Below, one piece after another: positions 1-11,714 of a DNA stretch of 64,000 nt. The DNA is taken from assembly GCA_949825065.1 (NCBI GenBank), contig OX463846.1, forward strand, positions 8,017,366 to 8,081,365, written 5' to 3'. A program made the translations under genes and the position numbers. This DNA comes from Odontocerum albicorne. Taxonomy: Eukaryota; Arthropoda; Insecta; Trichoptera; Odontoceridae. Below the pieces are notes generated by a model that worked only from the letters and a program-made list of their open reading frames with translations, was not told where the DNA came from and made no database searches. Each line of letters begins with the position of its first letter. The first letter of the stretch is position 1.

Positions 1-13
1 TAATAATAATAAT
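1..13. repeat. (TAA)n microsatellite at the window edge
   Basis: The window opens with just over four TAA units and may continue to the left. It is a simple sequence repeat with no evident function. Confidence 0.8.
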
Positions 14-204
14 GCTATTTTATATTATATTTCGTCAGACATTTGAATGAACTCTATTGAAATATTGCAAAACGAGGAATTAAAAACTTTATTTGGAAAC
101 CCCTGATTCGTAGATTTATCCGGTGTGACCAAATTAAATACAGTAGACTCTCAATTATCCGGAGTCGTATTTACCGGGGCAGTAAAAAAATCCGATATTT
201 TTCA

Positions 205-560
205 TATATATATACATGCATAACATCACGCCGTATCTCTATCGGAGTAAGCAGAAAAGACAAAACGCCAAACTTTCCTATCACGATACACATATTTTGC
301 ATCTTCTTCATTCATACACTTTCTCATACAGGTCCTTCGATTTCTCTGACTTTTAACATTATATTTTTTCCAAATATCTTACACTTGTTAAAACCTTGTT
401 TCACTTAATCTTCATCTACCACGCTTTCTACTCACATTAGTACTGTATATATTTTTTCTCAGAATGCACCTCTCCATCTTACTCAGCACATCAGCCTTAT
501 ATTCGCGATCATCCTTAATCCATTCAGTGCATATTCTGTCATCCCACGTATTCCTCATTA
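205..560 (-). pseudogene. LINE-A 3' fragment (RT C-terminus and 3'UTR), decayed
   Basis: Read on the minus strand, this matches the other LINE-A tails in the window, such as those at 61515-62110 and 3563-3980. The 3' end lies near 205 with the family signature ATCACGCC followed by a GTAGGCAGAG-like block (here ATCGGAGTAAGCAGAAAAG). The 5' part corresponds to the region that in better copies encodes the arginine/glycine-rich RGRPRKTW motif. Frames are broken, so it is a dead 5'-truncated retrotransposon copy. Function is known only by family: non-LTR retrotransposons encode a reverse transcriptase that copies their RNA into a nicked target. Confidence 0.6.
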
Positions 561-1690
561 ATTTTTTGAAATATTATTCAAAATGATAATACAACAACAA
601 AAATGTTATACCATACAATACAATAGGACACAATATACAAAACGTTCACGGGACAAATATTGTACAGTTTGCCACTAATGACAAAACGAGTGTATAATAA
701 CATAATGTCACAACGTGATAAATCAATCATATTTACAATATTTTTTATTTCATACTACATTAAATTTCATAAAACGATTTATTTAATAATAAAAAAACCT
801 TATTAAAAAATAGCTTTGATATTCGAAACATGCTCATACCATTTTTTTATAAACTGTATTAAAAAAAATCCCAGTAGACTGAAAATATCACAACAATATT
901 TAGAAATAGCTACTAACTTTGTGCTCTCCTTTATAAATACAAATAACCTTGCATAAATGAAACATTAAGGACAATAATTGGCCTCTGGAGTTGAGTAACC
1001 CTGCATCAACATGTGGAAGGTTTCGATTCTGCAAAACAACTTGCATTATCTTACATAGTTACTGACCACTGCGTTAATTTTATAACTTCAACCCTCGTAG
1101 ATATGTTTTTCCCCTACATTAACCCTCATTTTTAAAGGATTAAATAAATTGAAAAGAATTTCATTAAAAAAATTTACCAACATTTCCTGAATTTTGTAAT
1201 GAATATTGCATATTAATTTTTAATTCCCCTCAACCTTTCCGAGACTTAAAAGTTCCAGTTTATATTTTCTAAATTTAATTAAAAAAAACGCATGGACCCT
1301 CCTTAAATCCTTTCATCTGCTTAGGTTTGAATTTTATACAAAACATCCTGTTACTCGCAATTGAAATTCCTAACGAGATTTCGGCGGATTTTTCCCAAAT
1401 TAAAGGAAATTTGTTTTAAGGACAGGATTTTAAAACACACAATATTTTTTTTATTAAAAATAAATAAATGTGAATTTATTTTTAGAAACTTGATCTCATT
1501 CTGAACTTAAATATCAATTTAAAATAGATGAGTTTCAAGACTAAAAATATTTTTTTAGAGCTGAGAAAACAACTGACATGGTTTCGAGATCATCGACTCT
1601 CAATTGTAAATACGCAATATATTTTTGCTAACAAAAGCCTTTTAGTTGGAATTATTATTCTAGATTTACTTCCTTTTTAAGCTTAATGGA
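561..1690. other. AT-rich sequence without recognised feature
   Basis: I see no convincing reading frame, tandem repeat or match to the repeat families in this window. Poly-A/T runs dominate. Confidence 0.6.
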
Positions 1691-1692
1691 GC

Positions 1693-1925
1693 TGTGGCGG
1701 TCGCACACTCGGAACACTGTGGGCGTCCATACACACGGTCAATGACCGTTGAAGTGACCTTTGCATTCCTCGACAAATCTAAATAAACAAGTCCAAAGTT
1801 CACACGCCGGTCATTCAACCCTTAGCCGGGAGCGGACCGCATTCCACGCCAGAGCGAGAACGCACCACGGCTGTCGCGCCAGTTTCGTAAATAAATTGTC
1901 ACCTACATACAACATTAATCGTTTT
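1693..1925 (+). repeat. LTR-like fragment (family also at 42605-42975)
   Basis: This GC-richer block starts TGTGGCGGTCGC and shares an ordered series of segments with the reverse complement of 42605-42975. The shared pieces include GTCCAAAGT, CACAC, GGTCATTCAAC and GACCGCATTCCA. An AATAAA polyadenylation-type signal lies near its right end. The TG start, the GC contrast and the AATAAA fit a solo long terminal repeat, but no internal region, primer-binding site or clear target duplication is visible. Confidence 0.45.
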
Positions 1926-1984
1926 TGAATTCGCAGGAACGAGATGGGCATGGGCACGTGGGATGAATGAATGAAAAAAGACTG

Positions 1985-2235
1985 ACAACCAAATATACAG
2001 GCTAATGTGAGTGGAAGGTGTGCTAAAAGACGACCAAAAAAGATATGTCTATGATATTATGAAGGAAATAAACATAATAAATCAGAAAAATCGTAAAAGT
2101 AGTATTAGATATGGGAAGGTGTATAGTTGTGGATAAAGAGAAAGATGTTTGGCGAGATAGGAAAATATGGCACTCTGTTCTCTCTGCCTACCCCGACAAG
2201 AAGATGGTGTGATGGTAATATATGTATAGGCTTAA
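1985..2235 (+). pseudogene. LINE-A 3' fragment
   Basis: The segment begins with the conserved GTGAGTGGAAGG stretch, followed by the coding equivalent of the K/R-rich RPRK region. It ends in the family terminus CTGCCTACCCCGACAAGAAG, then ATGGTGTGATGG. Multiple stops are present. It is a 5'-truncated copy of the element seen better at 23990-24620 and 58738-59025. Confidence 0.65.
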
Positions 2236-2460
2236 GATTATTCAGTTTCTCATATTTTCAATAAATAAATTTGACAGAAATACAGGAAAGGTTTTCATTT
2301 CTTGATTTTTAATAAATAACAAAACTGGGTGATTTTATACAGACAAGCCGTGTCTAAACTCAACGATTATGATAGACAACAAATCCTAAGAGAAAATATA
2401 TTGATTGAACTTAAAAATAGTGAACAAATTAATTTTTGAATGATTTTTTTATATTTTTTT

Positions 2461-2890
2461 TTATTTAATACTTTTATTGCAAATACAATCTGGCCGATTT
2501 ATTGTCAAGTGGCAATCTCTTCCGACCAATTAGACCAAAGTAAATTAAGCAAGTTGTATGGTCGCATAAATCATTCATATTACTATAAATCCCCACGAAA
2601 TCCATGAACACATACGTGAGTATGCCCACAAACCTCACAAAGACGGACAATCACCCGAACATTTATTTTCATGTATAATGAGATATCATCAATTAAAGGA
2701 AAAAGAAGGGATGGTGGAGAGAAAAGGCAAAAAAAATCAGGAATGAAACACGTTGTATTACTGACTTGAAATTAAAAGTTTTTTCAGTCGCTTCTTAAAG
2801 CATGCCAAGGACGGAGCGAATCTTACATTGGTTTGTGACTGATTCCAGAGTCTCACTGCATAGACAGTTAAGGACGACGTAAAAAATAGG
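2461..2890 (-). pseudogene. LINE-J 3' end: intact last codons plus 3'UTR
   Basis: On the minus strand the first about 120 bases translate to a typical insect non-LTR RT C-terminus, including LTVYAVRLWNQ and FKKRLKKLLISSQ before a stop. About 300 bases of 3'UTR and a TTATTT-rich tail follow. It aligns with the plus-strand copy at 32445-33212. Everything upstream is missing, so this is a classic 5'-truncated insertion. The final about 45 bases of its 3'UTR (near 2485-2535) match the tail of SINE-1. Confidence 0.75.
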
Positions 2891-2973
2891 GGCGGTAATG
2901 TTAATGTAAAATATGTTTATTTTAAATGGTTTTTATGAATAACAATTTATATTTTCTTTATAATCACAACATT

Positions 2974-3178
2974 GACGACCTCCGTGACCTGGTGGTAAGA
3001 CACTTGTCTGCCGATCCGGTGGTTGCGGGTTCGATCCCCGCTGGAACCCAGATTTTTTTTTAAATAGGATTCCATTCGGTTATCACTTAGGGCCTATAAA
3101 AACATATTTCTGGTTGGTTAGAAGAGATTGCCACATGGCAATAAACTCTCCAGGTTAAAAAATGTAGGGTTATCGTAA
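2974..3178 (+). repeat. SINE-1, well-preserved copy
   Basis: The head is tRNA-like: GTGACCTGGTGGTAAGACAC resembles an internal A box and GGTTCGATCCCCGC is a near-perfect B box of an RNA polymerase III promoter. A T-rich linker, a middle block (GGATTCCATTCGG) and the tail GGTTGGTTAGAAGAGATTG follow. That tail is shared with LINE-J. Family knowledge: such SINEs are transcribed by pol III and moved by a partner LINE that recognises the common 3' tail. Confidence 0.85.
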
Positions 3179-3381
3179 AACTTAATAGCTCATTGAAAAA
3201 TTGTCCTGGTTCAAATTATATTCTCATAACATTTTAATAAAGTACGATATAAATAAATAAAAAAAGAATTTAGTGTATAGATTTCTAATCTCAGTGATAC
3301 CTCTTTGAAACTAACCTAATGGGAAATAATAGTTCCTATGATAAGGAATCGAACATTTCTTTGTTTAAAAATGTAGCATAT

Positions 3382-3562
3382 CGTACATTAACATTTGGCA
3401 CAATGTAAAAAATATATCGTGCATTAACATTTGGCACAATGTAAAAAATATATCGTGCATTAACATTTGGCTCAATGTAAAAAATATACCGTACATTAAC
3501 ATTTGGCACAATGTAAAAAATATATCGTACATTAACATTTGGCACAATGTAAAAAATATACA
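3382..3562. repeat. 36-bp tandem repeat, five copies
   Basis: Five near-identical 36-bp units each contain ATTAACATTTGGCACAATG. Because 36 is a multiple of three, both strands show short repetitive open frames here; I regard these as by-products of the period. The array directly adjoins a LINE-A 3' end. Confidence 0.9.
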
Positions 3563-3980
3563 TATACCATCATGCCATTTCTCTGTTGAGTTGAGCAGAG
3601 AGGAAAGAGCGCCAAACTTTTTAGCCACTATAGTACAAACATTATTTCCCCTCCTCAACATTCACACACAGTCTCATACATCTCCTTCTTTTTTTCTTAT
3701 CTCTTACCTATCCTTTTTTTTATTTTAATATATTGATTCAACCACACTTTTCTCGTTCATCCTTTACCACGACTTCCACATACGCTTGTATAACAAATTA
3801 GTTTAAACCACCTCAACCTGCATTTTTTCACTCTACTTAGGTAAACACGTCAGTTTTTATCTTACAGTCATTAATTAACATGTTTTCTTGTCTCATACAT
3901 TGACACACCCACAATATTCGCAGTACATGCATTCCCATTGCATTAACTTGACTTCATTCATTCATTTTTCTCACCCACAG
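3563..3980 (-). pseudogene. LINE-A 3' fragment
   Basis: The minus-strand 3' end starts at ATCATGCCATTTCTCTG followed by a GAGCAGAGAGGAAAG block. The body matches the LINE-A tails at 205-560 and 61515-62110 through to the region that corresponds to the sequence just upstream of the RPRK motif. It is broken throughout. Confidence 0.6.
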
Positions 3981-5204
3981 TATTGCACGAAGACTCAAAA
4001 ATAATAATCAATTAATTTATAACAACAGATCACAAAAAATTTATTGTTTAATTTAGAATTATAAATATTTCGTATTCTCGTTTTTCACGCTACTTTTAAG
4101 CACCAAGACTGTCAAAAATTGTATATTGGCAAACATAAATTTACAGGATTCACCAAAACACATATATCCAAGAAACTTCGCTTGACTCGACAATAATAAT
4201 GACGTTAGTACGGAATGCAAATTTTATGCTCACTCGAACACTTGAGTGTATGTTTTATATTTGTCTATAAAACATAGTTCTCGACTCAAATGATTGACTG
4301 AGCTATAAAATAATACATTAACTTTGCAGAATACATTTCAGTGCAAAAGTTGTAGAACAAAGTATTCGAATTCTTCCATACTAAAATGACATCCATTAAA
4401 TAATGAACATGCTGCAGTATTGAACATATTTTAGGCCGTTTCAATGCTTTAAAAGTTCTTTCAGGGAGTGTTATTGTTTATTTGAACAAAAATTTCGACG
4501 TTATTACGTAATTCTCGTCGTTTTTTTTTTTTTTTCAAAAATATTCGATTTATTGTTGTGATTTCAAAGGTCTGTTTTAAACCATCTTCAGTAACTTTAA
4601 AAAAGCTAAACTATTCGTGTGATACCCTTAGCTCACGTGAATTGGTGTTTCAGAAATAATATTGTGTGACTGGGAGATATCATTGTCTTCAGCCCCAATA
4701 ATCAAACATTCAAATGTTTGACCCGAATCTAAAACTACTGAACTCAATTTCAAATGAATTACTGAACTCAATTCATTTTACTAGAATAATGACACACGTT
4801 TTTTTACAGAAAATATGTGTCAGCTAAACATAAGTTTAACAAGTCTGGAACATAATAGAAATCAACTTATCGGCACCAAGTTGCTTAGCTACCACTATCT
4901 ATTTGACGATCAACGTCGGTATTTATTTTGACTCAATACCATACTTTTTTTAATGTCTTTTGTATCAGACATATGCTACCTCATATATGCAAAACTTTAG
5001 CGTTTTTTTTAATGGATATATGACTTGCATTTTCATATTTAAATTTAATATTTAGTACCATTGTTGCATCGCCCAGGTGTAGTCACTAAATTCTTTTCGT
5101 GTGCAAATATTGGACAGGTAGTGTATTGCACTTTATTTTAAAGTGTGGCTCGCACAGTCATATCATCTAGTTGGTTCACGCAAACCAATAATTTATTTAA
5201 ACCA
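3981..5204. other. AT-rich sequence, nothing recognised
   Basis: Only a short local duplication (TACTGAACTCAATT, twice near 4736-4770) and a poly-T run near 4520 stand out. Confidence 0.55.
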
Positions 5205-5345
5205 AATAAATTAGCTAAGCAGAGTCTTCATTTTCTTCTTCTTATTGGTCGTGAACTCACAATGCTGAGAAACGTGACCCACAAATCGTCGAGCATATAT
5301 ATGTGGTTTTCTTGGAAAAATTGTGTAAGACCAGAAGCTGAGTAA
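5205..5345 (-). pseudogene. LINE-E 3' tail
   Basis: This segment and 21885-22010 share GAACGTGACCCACAAATCGT and neighbouring bases in the same orientation. On the minus strand both run into AGAAGAAG-rich tails, as does the plus-strand LINE-E copy ending near 19995. I therefore read it as the terminal about 140 bases of that retrotransposon. No usable coding remains. Confidence 0.5.
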
Positions 5346-6450
5346 TTTCAAGGTGACAGGAGGTGTCACAGTTTTTTAAATTGTCCATGCAATAATTTCC
5401 ATGGACATGTTTTACCAACTAATGTTAGACTTACTTCGTCATTAACATATTTCAAAAACCATTAATTAAAATTTAAATTATTGACTAAAAAATCAGTTAT
5501 TTTACGTTTTATCCCCAATATCTATTTCGTATCAAACATCCCTTCTTTTTTGCTTTGATTGATGATATCTTACGTTTATGGATGTTTTTTAAATATTTAT
5601 GATTTTTTTTAACAAATTCATAATAATTTGAATATTGTTTGCATTCATGTACAATAACTATCTTATTTTTAATATGGTTTGTTGTAAATTATAACCACTG
5701 CAATTTAAGTAAATAAATAAATTTTAAAATTTGCCGATTCACAGAACCAATAGTATTAATATAGGAAGACACGATCCAAAAATATTTTCAAAATATGTAT
5801 ATTTTTGTCGAACACGCGTTTATATTATACTAATTTATTAAATTTAATCCAAGTTAAATAAAACTAAAGAATAACCTTTAATTTTCATGAATTAAAAAGT
5901 TTGTTATGGATTAGCCTCATAGTTACTCTATAAGTTGTTGACCACCAGGCAAACCTTCGAAGATATCGAGGGATAGCTGGCAGTTTACATCCGAGGATTA
6001 ATGTGCTGATCAAGAATGTACTGCAATAAAAAGAAGAGAACCAATGAGCTTTCTGAAATATACATTGATAATATCATATCTAGCGGACATCAAAGTGACA
6101 ATATCTAATTGACCATCTGATCTAGCATTGCTACTTGAGGATTTGAGAAGATATACAAATACTAAGAAGTAATTTTTGGAAGGTGTAGAAACCTTCAATT
6201 TTAAGGGCTTTTTTATTTTATTATTTTTCGATCATTTAGAGGTAATTTTTAAATATTTTTTTTATTAAAATTATCTTGGGAAATAGTTAAGTTTTAACTA
6301 AAACGAAAACCTGTTGATTCTGCCTACTTTACAATTTAATTAATACCTTGCAATCAACCGTTCAGCTATCACGAGAGATAACCATACGAGATAAAGCTTC
6401 AACATCTAGCTTGACCTCATAGCTTAAAGCTTTATAAGATTTAGACATAT
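5346..6450. other. AT-rich sequence, nothing recognised
   Basis: No repeat family or credible coding region is visible. A 62-residue minus-strand frame (6010-6198) has no recognisable motif. Confidence 0.55.
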
Positions 6451-6526
6451 TTTAGTGACTCACTTTACACTAAAACTCCCCTGAAGTATACTTCAGGGGA
6501 ATTTTAATGTAAACTGAGAGTCTAAA
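6451..6526. repeat. 76-bp near-perfect palindrome
   Basis: Two 38-base arms meet without spacer at 6488/6489. The inner 12 bases of each arm pair perfectly (CCCTGAAGTA against TACTTCAGGG), and the outer part pairs with a few mismatches. It would extrude as a cruciform or fold as a hairpin if transcribed. No relative was found elsewhere in the window. Confidence 0.85.
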
Positions 6527-8040
6527 AATCTAAGTAAACTAAAAATTATACACATCAGTGCAGAAATTACTGAAAAGGAAAAATAGTAAGTTATTAACGG
6601 ATAAAGCGAATCCTTTGTTTTATCATTCAGTATATTTTGAACATATTTTGAAAAGCACTACTATATTTCCTAACTAATCTGACAGCTTTTAGCACTCGGT
6701 ACTGGTCTCTCTAAAGGTTAGGACACACTATCCTGATAAACGTTTTCACCGGCTTTAGTGTACCGTGCTTGCCTTGCCGTGTTTATGGGACCGAATAAAG
6801 CGTGCATACTTGAACAAAGAGACTGGACAATTTCACTGCATATGAAATTTTTACTGGCAAAATATCATTTCTAGAATTAAATTGACTTTAAGAGGATGAA
6901 AAAATAACCAGTTCCACAAAATATCCATGGTTTGGCGGGAAAATATTTCATGTCCACTTCAATTTGAAATAGGTTTTCATAATTAACAGAATCAAATATT
7001 ACAAAACAAAATGTTATTACGAGTAAATAATTGTGGTATTAGTAATTTGTGGTCGATGAGGTTTCTTTTTTTTTTGTCAAAAGTTGCAAATCCAGTGTCA
7101 AACACATATTAAAAAATCCCAAAGAAAACAGATACAGAGTAGGTACTACAAACATGTTCAATCAAAACAATTAAAATGTATTTGCTACTAATAGTTAAAG
7201 AGAAAGTATTCAAATCGCTATTTCCACATCCAAATGAGATACACCGACATCCAACATGAATGGATAGACAAGTTTCTGCTTGCTCTGCTGCACGATATTC
7301 CATTGTTTCGGAAATGGCTTTTTGTTTTCGGAGTTTTGCCTTTTTGGCAGGCAATTAAATCGAGTTGTGATCCTGCCCATTCAGCGGCGATATAAAGGTG
7401 CCATTGTTCTGACAAATTGTTAATTATTTACTAGCACATGGGGGACCCCCTCTGCTGTTTTATTGCTCCCTCCACCCCTCTCTTTCCATTGAAGCATAGC
7501 ACTATAACGATGTATTTTAATATGTATTTTAATAGGCAGCGCATTCGAATAACTAACTATGCTCATATAAAGAAAATATTGTAACGTTATTTAAAATTTG
7601 GAAAAAATACATCCATTATTTAAATGCTTGTCGGTTACCACACGATGATCGAAAAAAAAAATTTATTTCCCATTAAGGTTACTTACAGTTTGATTCCACC
7701 CCATTGACATTGAAAACAAAATAAGTCCATCAAACGGAATGGTCTTCGTAAAAGATACGTCACTACAAGAAAAATCTACCCTTAGAAATTCTACCCCCGG
7801 CAATTTGTGAAAAGGATAGTAATGACGACGAACGTAAGAAGTAAATTACTAACAACGCAGTAAATGTACTATAAAAACGGTTTTAAGTCTGGAATTCAAG
7901 CAGCTCAGCAAATTTCTAATAGACTCTAAAAAATTGGAAAAAAAACTTCGTTAATACACTAGTTTGGAGTAGTTATTTTACACAGATTTATTTTAATATT
8001 TCTTGGAGTCTTTCATGTAAACCACATTTACTTACTCAGG
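6527..8040. other. Mostly AT-rich; one GC-richer block at 6715-6800
   Basis: The block beginning GGTTAGGACACACTATCCTG looks like the end of a short interspersed repeat, but I found no second copy. Minus-strand frames at 7109-7415 show no known motif. A GGGGACCCCC palindrome sits at about 7441-7450. Confidence 0.45.
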
Positions 8041-8044
8041 CCAT

Positions 8045-8255
8045 CTATGACGAGAATGATTGTCACTCACTTTCGTGTACTCTGAGGTGGCTCAAAAGTC
8101 CAATCCTGGATCCGCACACCCTTCTGCAATATGGACACATTCTTTCAGGCGTCATTTGACGACTCGGTGCTAGGCGCTCGTTTCGCTTTATGCGCTTTTC
8201 TATTCAAAGTCGCATCTCGCAGTCTTAAAAGTAAGTCGCTATCCACGGTGTATCG
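8045..8255 (-). pseudogene. LINE C-terminus with C2H2 zinc finger
   Basis: A minus-strand frame reads CPYCRRVCGSRIGLLS then HLRVH, a CX2C-X12-HX3H finger. It is followed closely by a stop and a short HSRHRW-like trailer. Such a single finger with an RIGLxSH core is typical of the very end of many insect non-LTR retrotransposon polyproteins. Upstream, about 17 codons remain open and then stops appear. No RT core is nearby, so this is a 5'-truncated copy of a LINE not otherwise seen here. Confidence 0.65.
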
Positions 8256-9311
8256 TATGACGCTACAATCCAACTCTGTGTATGTATACCACACAATTTG
8301 ATATTATAAATTTTGCACCGAAAATTGTAAGTACATCTAATCAAAAGCTGGTATAATCTTAGTATGATTAACATATTTTCATATTAGCATTATAATGATT
8401 GATTATCGCACTTTACGTTGTTTTGTATCTACATTTAATACATACTAGCACACTACGATCTCACTTTACACTCCTTTGCATATGTACTAATACACCAAAC
8501 CTTATTTTACACATCTTCATTTACAATCCATTTAGTGTAACTCTGAAACGAACTTCCAAGAGCTACCTTTAAAAGCATTAAAGAGATAATTAAAAAAATA
8601 TTGCATCAATGAAAATAACCTTTCAATCTAATTTTCCTTTGTTCATCATTCTTATTCCTAAACCAATTCATTTTATCTACTCCTTCGAGTATTGTTTATT
8701 AGAGATTAATCAGGGTTAGAGATTAACCGTGGTTTAACAGTTAGCAATCACCCTTATCAAATGGGAGCGCCAGGTTCAATTCCTTCCATATTTATATTCA
8801 GATTGATTTAAACCGTTTTACTGCTGAATTTGTGTTTTTCTATAACTTATGTACGCACACACTGACATTAAAAATCATGAACATTCTATAAATTTGGATC
8901 GTAATTTCCGGATTAGCTATTTATTTTACGAGTAAGCTTTTGTATTACTTACTCGAAATTTATGTCTAAAGTTTGTATGTCAAACACAAAAGAATTCAGC
9001 GTATTTAAATTAATTGCATTTTGTAAACACTTTCCTTGTACACAGCATAACCTGGTGGGCTTGTTTTCGCATGGTTATATCTAAAGACCACCAAAAAGAT
9101 GTTTAAATATCCTTGAAAATAAAAACCAGTATATATACCTTAATCTTTTACCTCAATTTGGAATCAAAGTTGAAACCATTCGGTCGGAAATGAAGCGTTC
9201 TACGTAAAATGTCACAGAACTCGTTAATTTAAAAAAAAAAATAACAGAAATAATTCCGGCATCAAATATTAACGGGCCTTTTTTTGTTACGCCATCTCCA
9301 ATTCAAAAATA
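8256..9311. other. AT-rich; possible SINE-like scrap near 8705-8825
   Basis: GGTTCAATTCC near 8773 resembles a pol III B box, preceded by a GTGGTTTAACAGTTAG stretch. The resemblance to SINE-1 is weak. The remainder shows nothing. Confidence 0.35.
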
Positions 9312-9850
9312 CAAACTAACATCACGTTGTTTTCCTGCTGGGGTAGGCAGAGAGGATAGAGCGCTAGATTTTTTTATCACGACACAAATTTTGTCACTAC
9401 CACATAAATACACATAATCATACAGCTCGTACGATTTTAAATTAAATACGGGGGTTGAATAACACAATATTATATATTTGATTAGTTAGACGGTTTGAAC
9501 ATTAAACCTTTCTCGTATCAGTATTTCAAATAAGCGACAGTTTTATAAGTAAAAAATGTACATATTAGATGAAAATTTTGTATATTTCGTATATTTGTTA
9601 TACGATTTTTATATCTCGCCTAATAGTTTCAAGTGTTCTCTGATAGTTATGAGAGTATCATCTCAACCTAATAATGCCATGTCGCTATTCAGCAAAGAGA
9701 ACAGATCTCTTCTCTTTTCAATCCCAGCACGTATATTTCGCTTCTGGCACGTCCATACACATTGCATTGCATATTCTCCTATTATAAATGCCATTCTCTC
9801 TTCTCTTATAAATTCAACGCAAATTGTCATTTTATTTTCTAGGTCTACAT
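9312..9850 (-). pseudogene. LINE-A tail scrap, possibly two pieces
   Basis: 9312-9430 on the minus strand carries the family terminus (ATCACGTTG, then GGGGTAGGCAGAGAGG). A second, weaker match covers 9660-9850 (ATGCCATGTCGCTATT, then CAAAGAGAACAG). Both are short and non-coding. Confidence 0.5.
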
Positions 9851-9869
9851 GAACTTTTCGTTTCTTCTA

Positions 9870-10345
9870 TACTACTCGCATCTGCGTTTCCTGGTGTACT
9901 TTGTCAAACTCCTTCAAGGAGTTATGAGCTGTCCAGCATTACTACAAAGATTAGCGTTAAATGTTCCTAACAATTACACTTGACTGCGCCTGCAAGAATT
10001 GTTCTCAATAACATACGCAAGAACGGGTCTTTCAGCCGCTATGCCTGTTGGAAGGGCATTTACTCTTTTAAACGGGGCTGCTTCAGATATTGACATATTT
10101 CATATCACATTACCAAAAGCAAAAGTAAATTTTCTTCTAAGATTGAGCGCGCTAGAAAGCACTCATCAACGTATTTAAGTGATTTTGAATATATGTGTAT
10201 ATTTATGTGTATATAACATAACATATGTATGCATATACGTAATTTTTAATTCGTAATTTTTTTTTAATTTAACATTCCTTGTTTTTTTTTTCAATGTAAT
10301 TGGGCTAAACCTGTTTTGAGAAAATAAATAAATATATTATTTTAA
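9870..10345 (+). pseudogene. LINE-K C-terminus and 3'UTR
   Basis: The frame reads RFLVYFVKLLQGV, SCPALLQRLALNV, then MPVGRAFTLLNGAASDID, ending at a stop near 10180 after one internal stop. The same protein end is found at 25690-25908 and on the minus strand at 59233-59619. These are hallmarks of the extreme C-terminus of Jockey-order insect LINEs. The 3'UTR ends with TTGGGCTAAACCTG and a TAAA-type tail. The 5' end is truncated. Confidence 0.8.
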
Positions 10346-11714
10346 TGAATATTATTCAGTCAATATTTCTACAACACTCAACCATTATAATGATATTTTC
10401 TTCGCCTTAAACATTACATATTTTCTCAATTCCCATTTTTTTTCTAAAATCTCATTTTTTACTTTGTCATATATTATTTTTCAATATATTTTACGCAACG
10501 CTCTAATTTCTAGCACAGTTATCTTTATTTATTACTTTCTTGCCGTATTCAAGTTTCACTTACATATCTTAATGTTGAGACCAGGATTCCATAAGGAGCA
10601 ACCAGTATTGCTTTTCTTGAAAGCAAATTACTTAAAAGCTAAAGCACTTTACAAACAATTACTAATACAATGTTAAAACATTCAAATTACGCGTACAAAA
10701 TATAGGTAAACTTTTAGGTATCCATATAATTATTCAAGTTATATAATCGAGGCGAGGCTTTAACGCCGGTAAGTCTCTGCAATCTTGAAGCAAACAAAGC
10801 CTCGGCAGTGCCCCTGTGGGACACCTTTTACCGCTAAACTTTTCCTGAAGGACTCTTATTTTGTCGTCGCTTTCCGCTACGGTAAAACGCAAAAACTTTT
10901 GGTGTGATATGAGAAAATAAAAAGGGAACTTTATCTGTACAGGGAAATCGTACTTGAAAAGCTTATTTGTCCGCAAGATTAAGGATTTAACTTTTTCTTG
11001 GTTAGTGCTTGTTTAATATGTAAAGAAAAACATATGAAATCTGCTATTTGGAAAGTATTTTCTTAGATGATAGAAATAAAATTACATAAAAGATAGATAT
11101 ACAATACGTGTATATTTAACTACGCTTTGCCATAGGTAACAAATTCAAAGAGGCACATAAGAATATTTACTTCCGTCAATGTCAAAATCTGTCAAAATTA
11201 TTTTTAGAGATCAATATTAGATTATTTTGACATGTTAATGGAAATGTGGACGCTAAAAGAATTGATATATTAATGCCTGTGAAATAAACATGGCATGTCA
11301 ATGTATGGCAAAATGTATAAAATTATAAAGAATAAATATGATCTAATGATCAATGTGCTGAAGAAGGCTGAAAAAGTATGCTTAATGGGTGGCAAAAAAA
11401 TGATTTTACAAATCTACAATGCAGATGAGAGTAGAAGTTGTTTTAAAAGACGCAATTTTGAAAATTGAAACTAAATTCAAACAGAAGTCTTTCATACAAA
11501 ATGTGTAATTTTTTTTCAAATGTTGGATACGTACAGTGTTTTTCATTACTTCAAATAAGTATAGGAGGATTAATAAATACTTGATGCATTATATTGATTC
11601 AATAATGGAGAGTCCATGACAAGAATTACATGATGAAAACGAGCTTTTACGAGTTTACGTACGTGTAAGATAAAAGTAAAATACGATTATACGAGTATTA
11701 CGGGTGTATTAAAT
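10346..11714. other. AT-rich stretch with a GC-richer block at 10734-10976
   Basis: The block contains an 80-codon minus-strand open frame ending in LPALKPRLDY, with composition unlike its surroundings. I recognise no domain. It could be conserved non-coding sequence, a host exon, or an unlabelled repeat. The remainder shows nothing. Confidence 0.35.

Noticed and set aside
2974..3050. tRNA gene
   Set aside because: A and B boxes are present but the acceptor stem does not pair, there is no consistent anticodon arm, and the block continues into a SINE body seen at many loci.
3336..3661. Small membrane-like repetitive proteins
   Set aside because: The frames are translations of a 36-bp tandem repeat and adjacent LINE-A tail.
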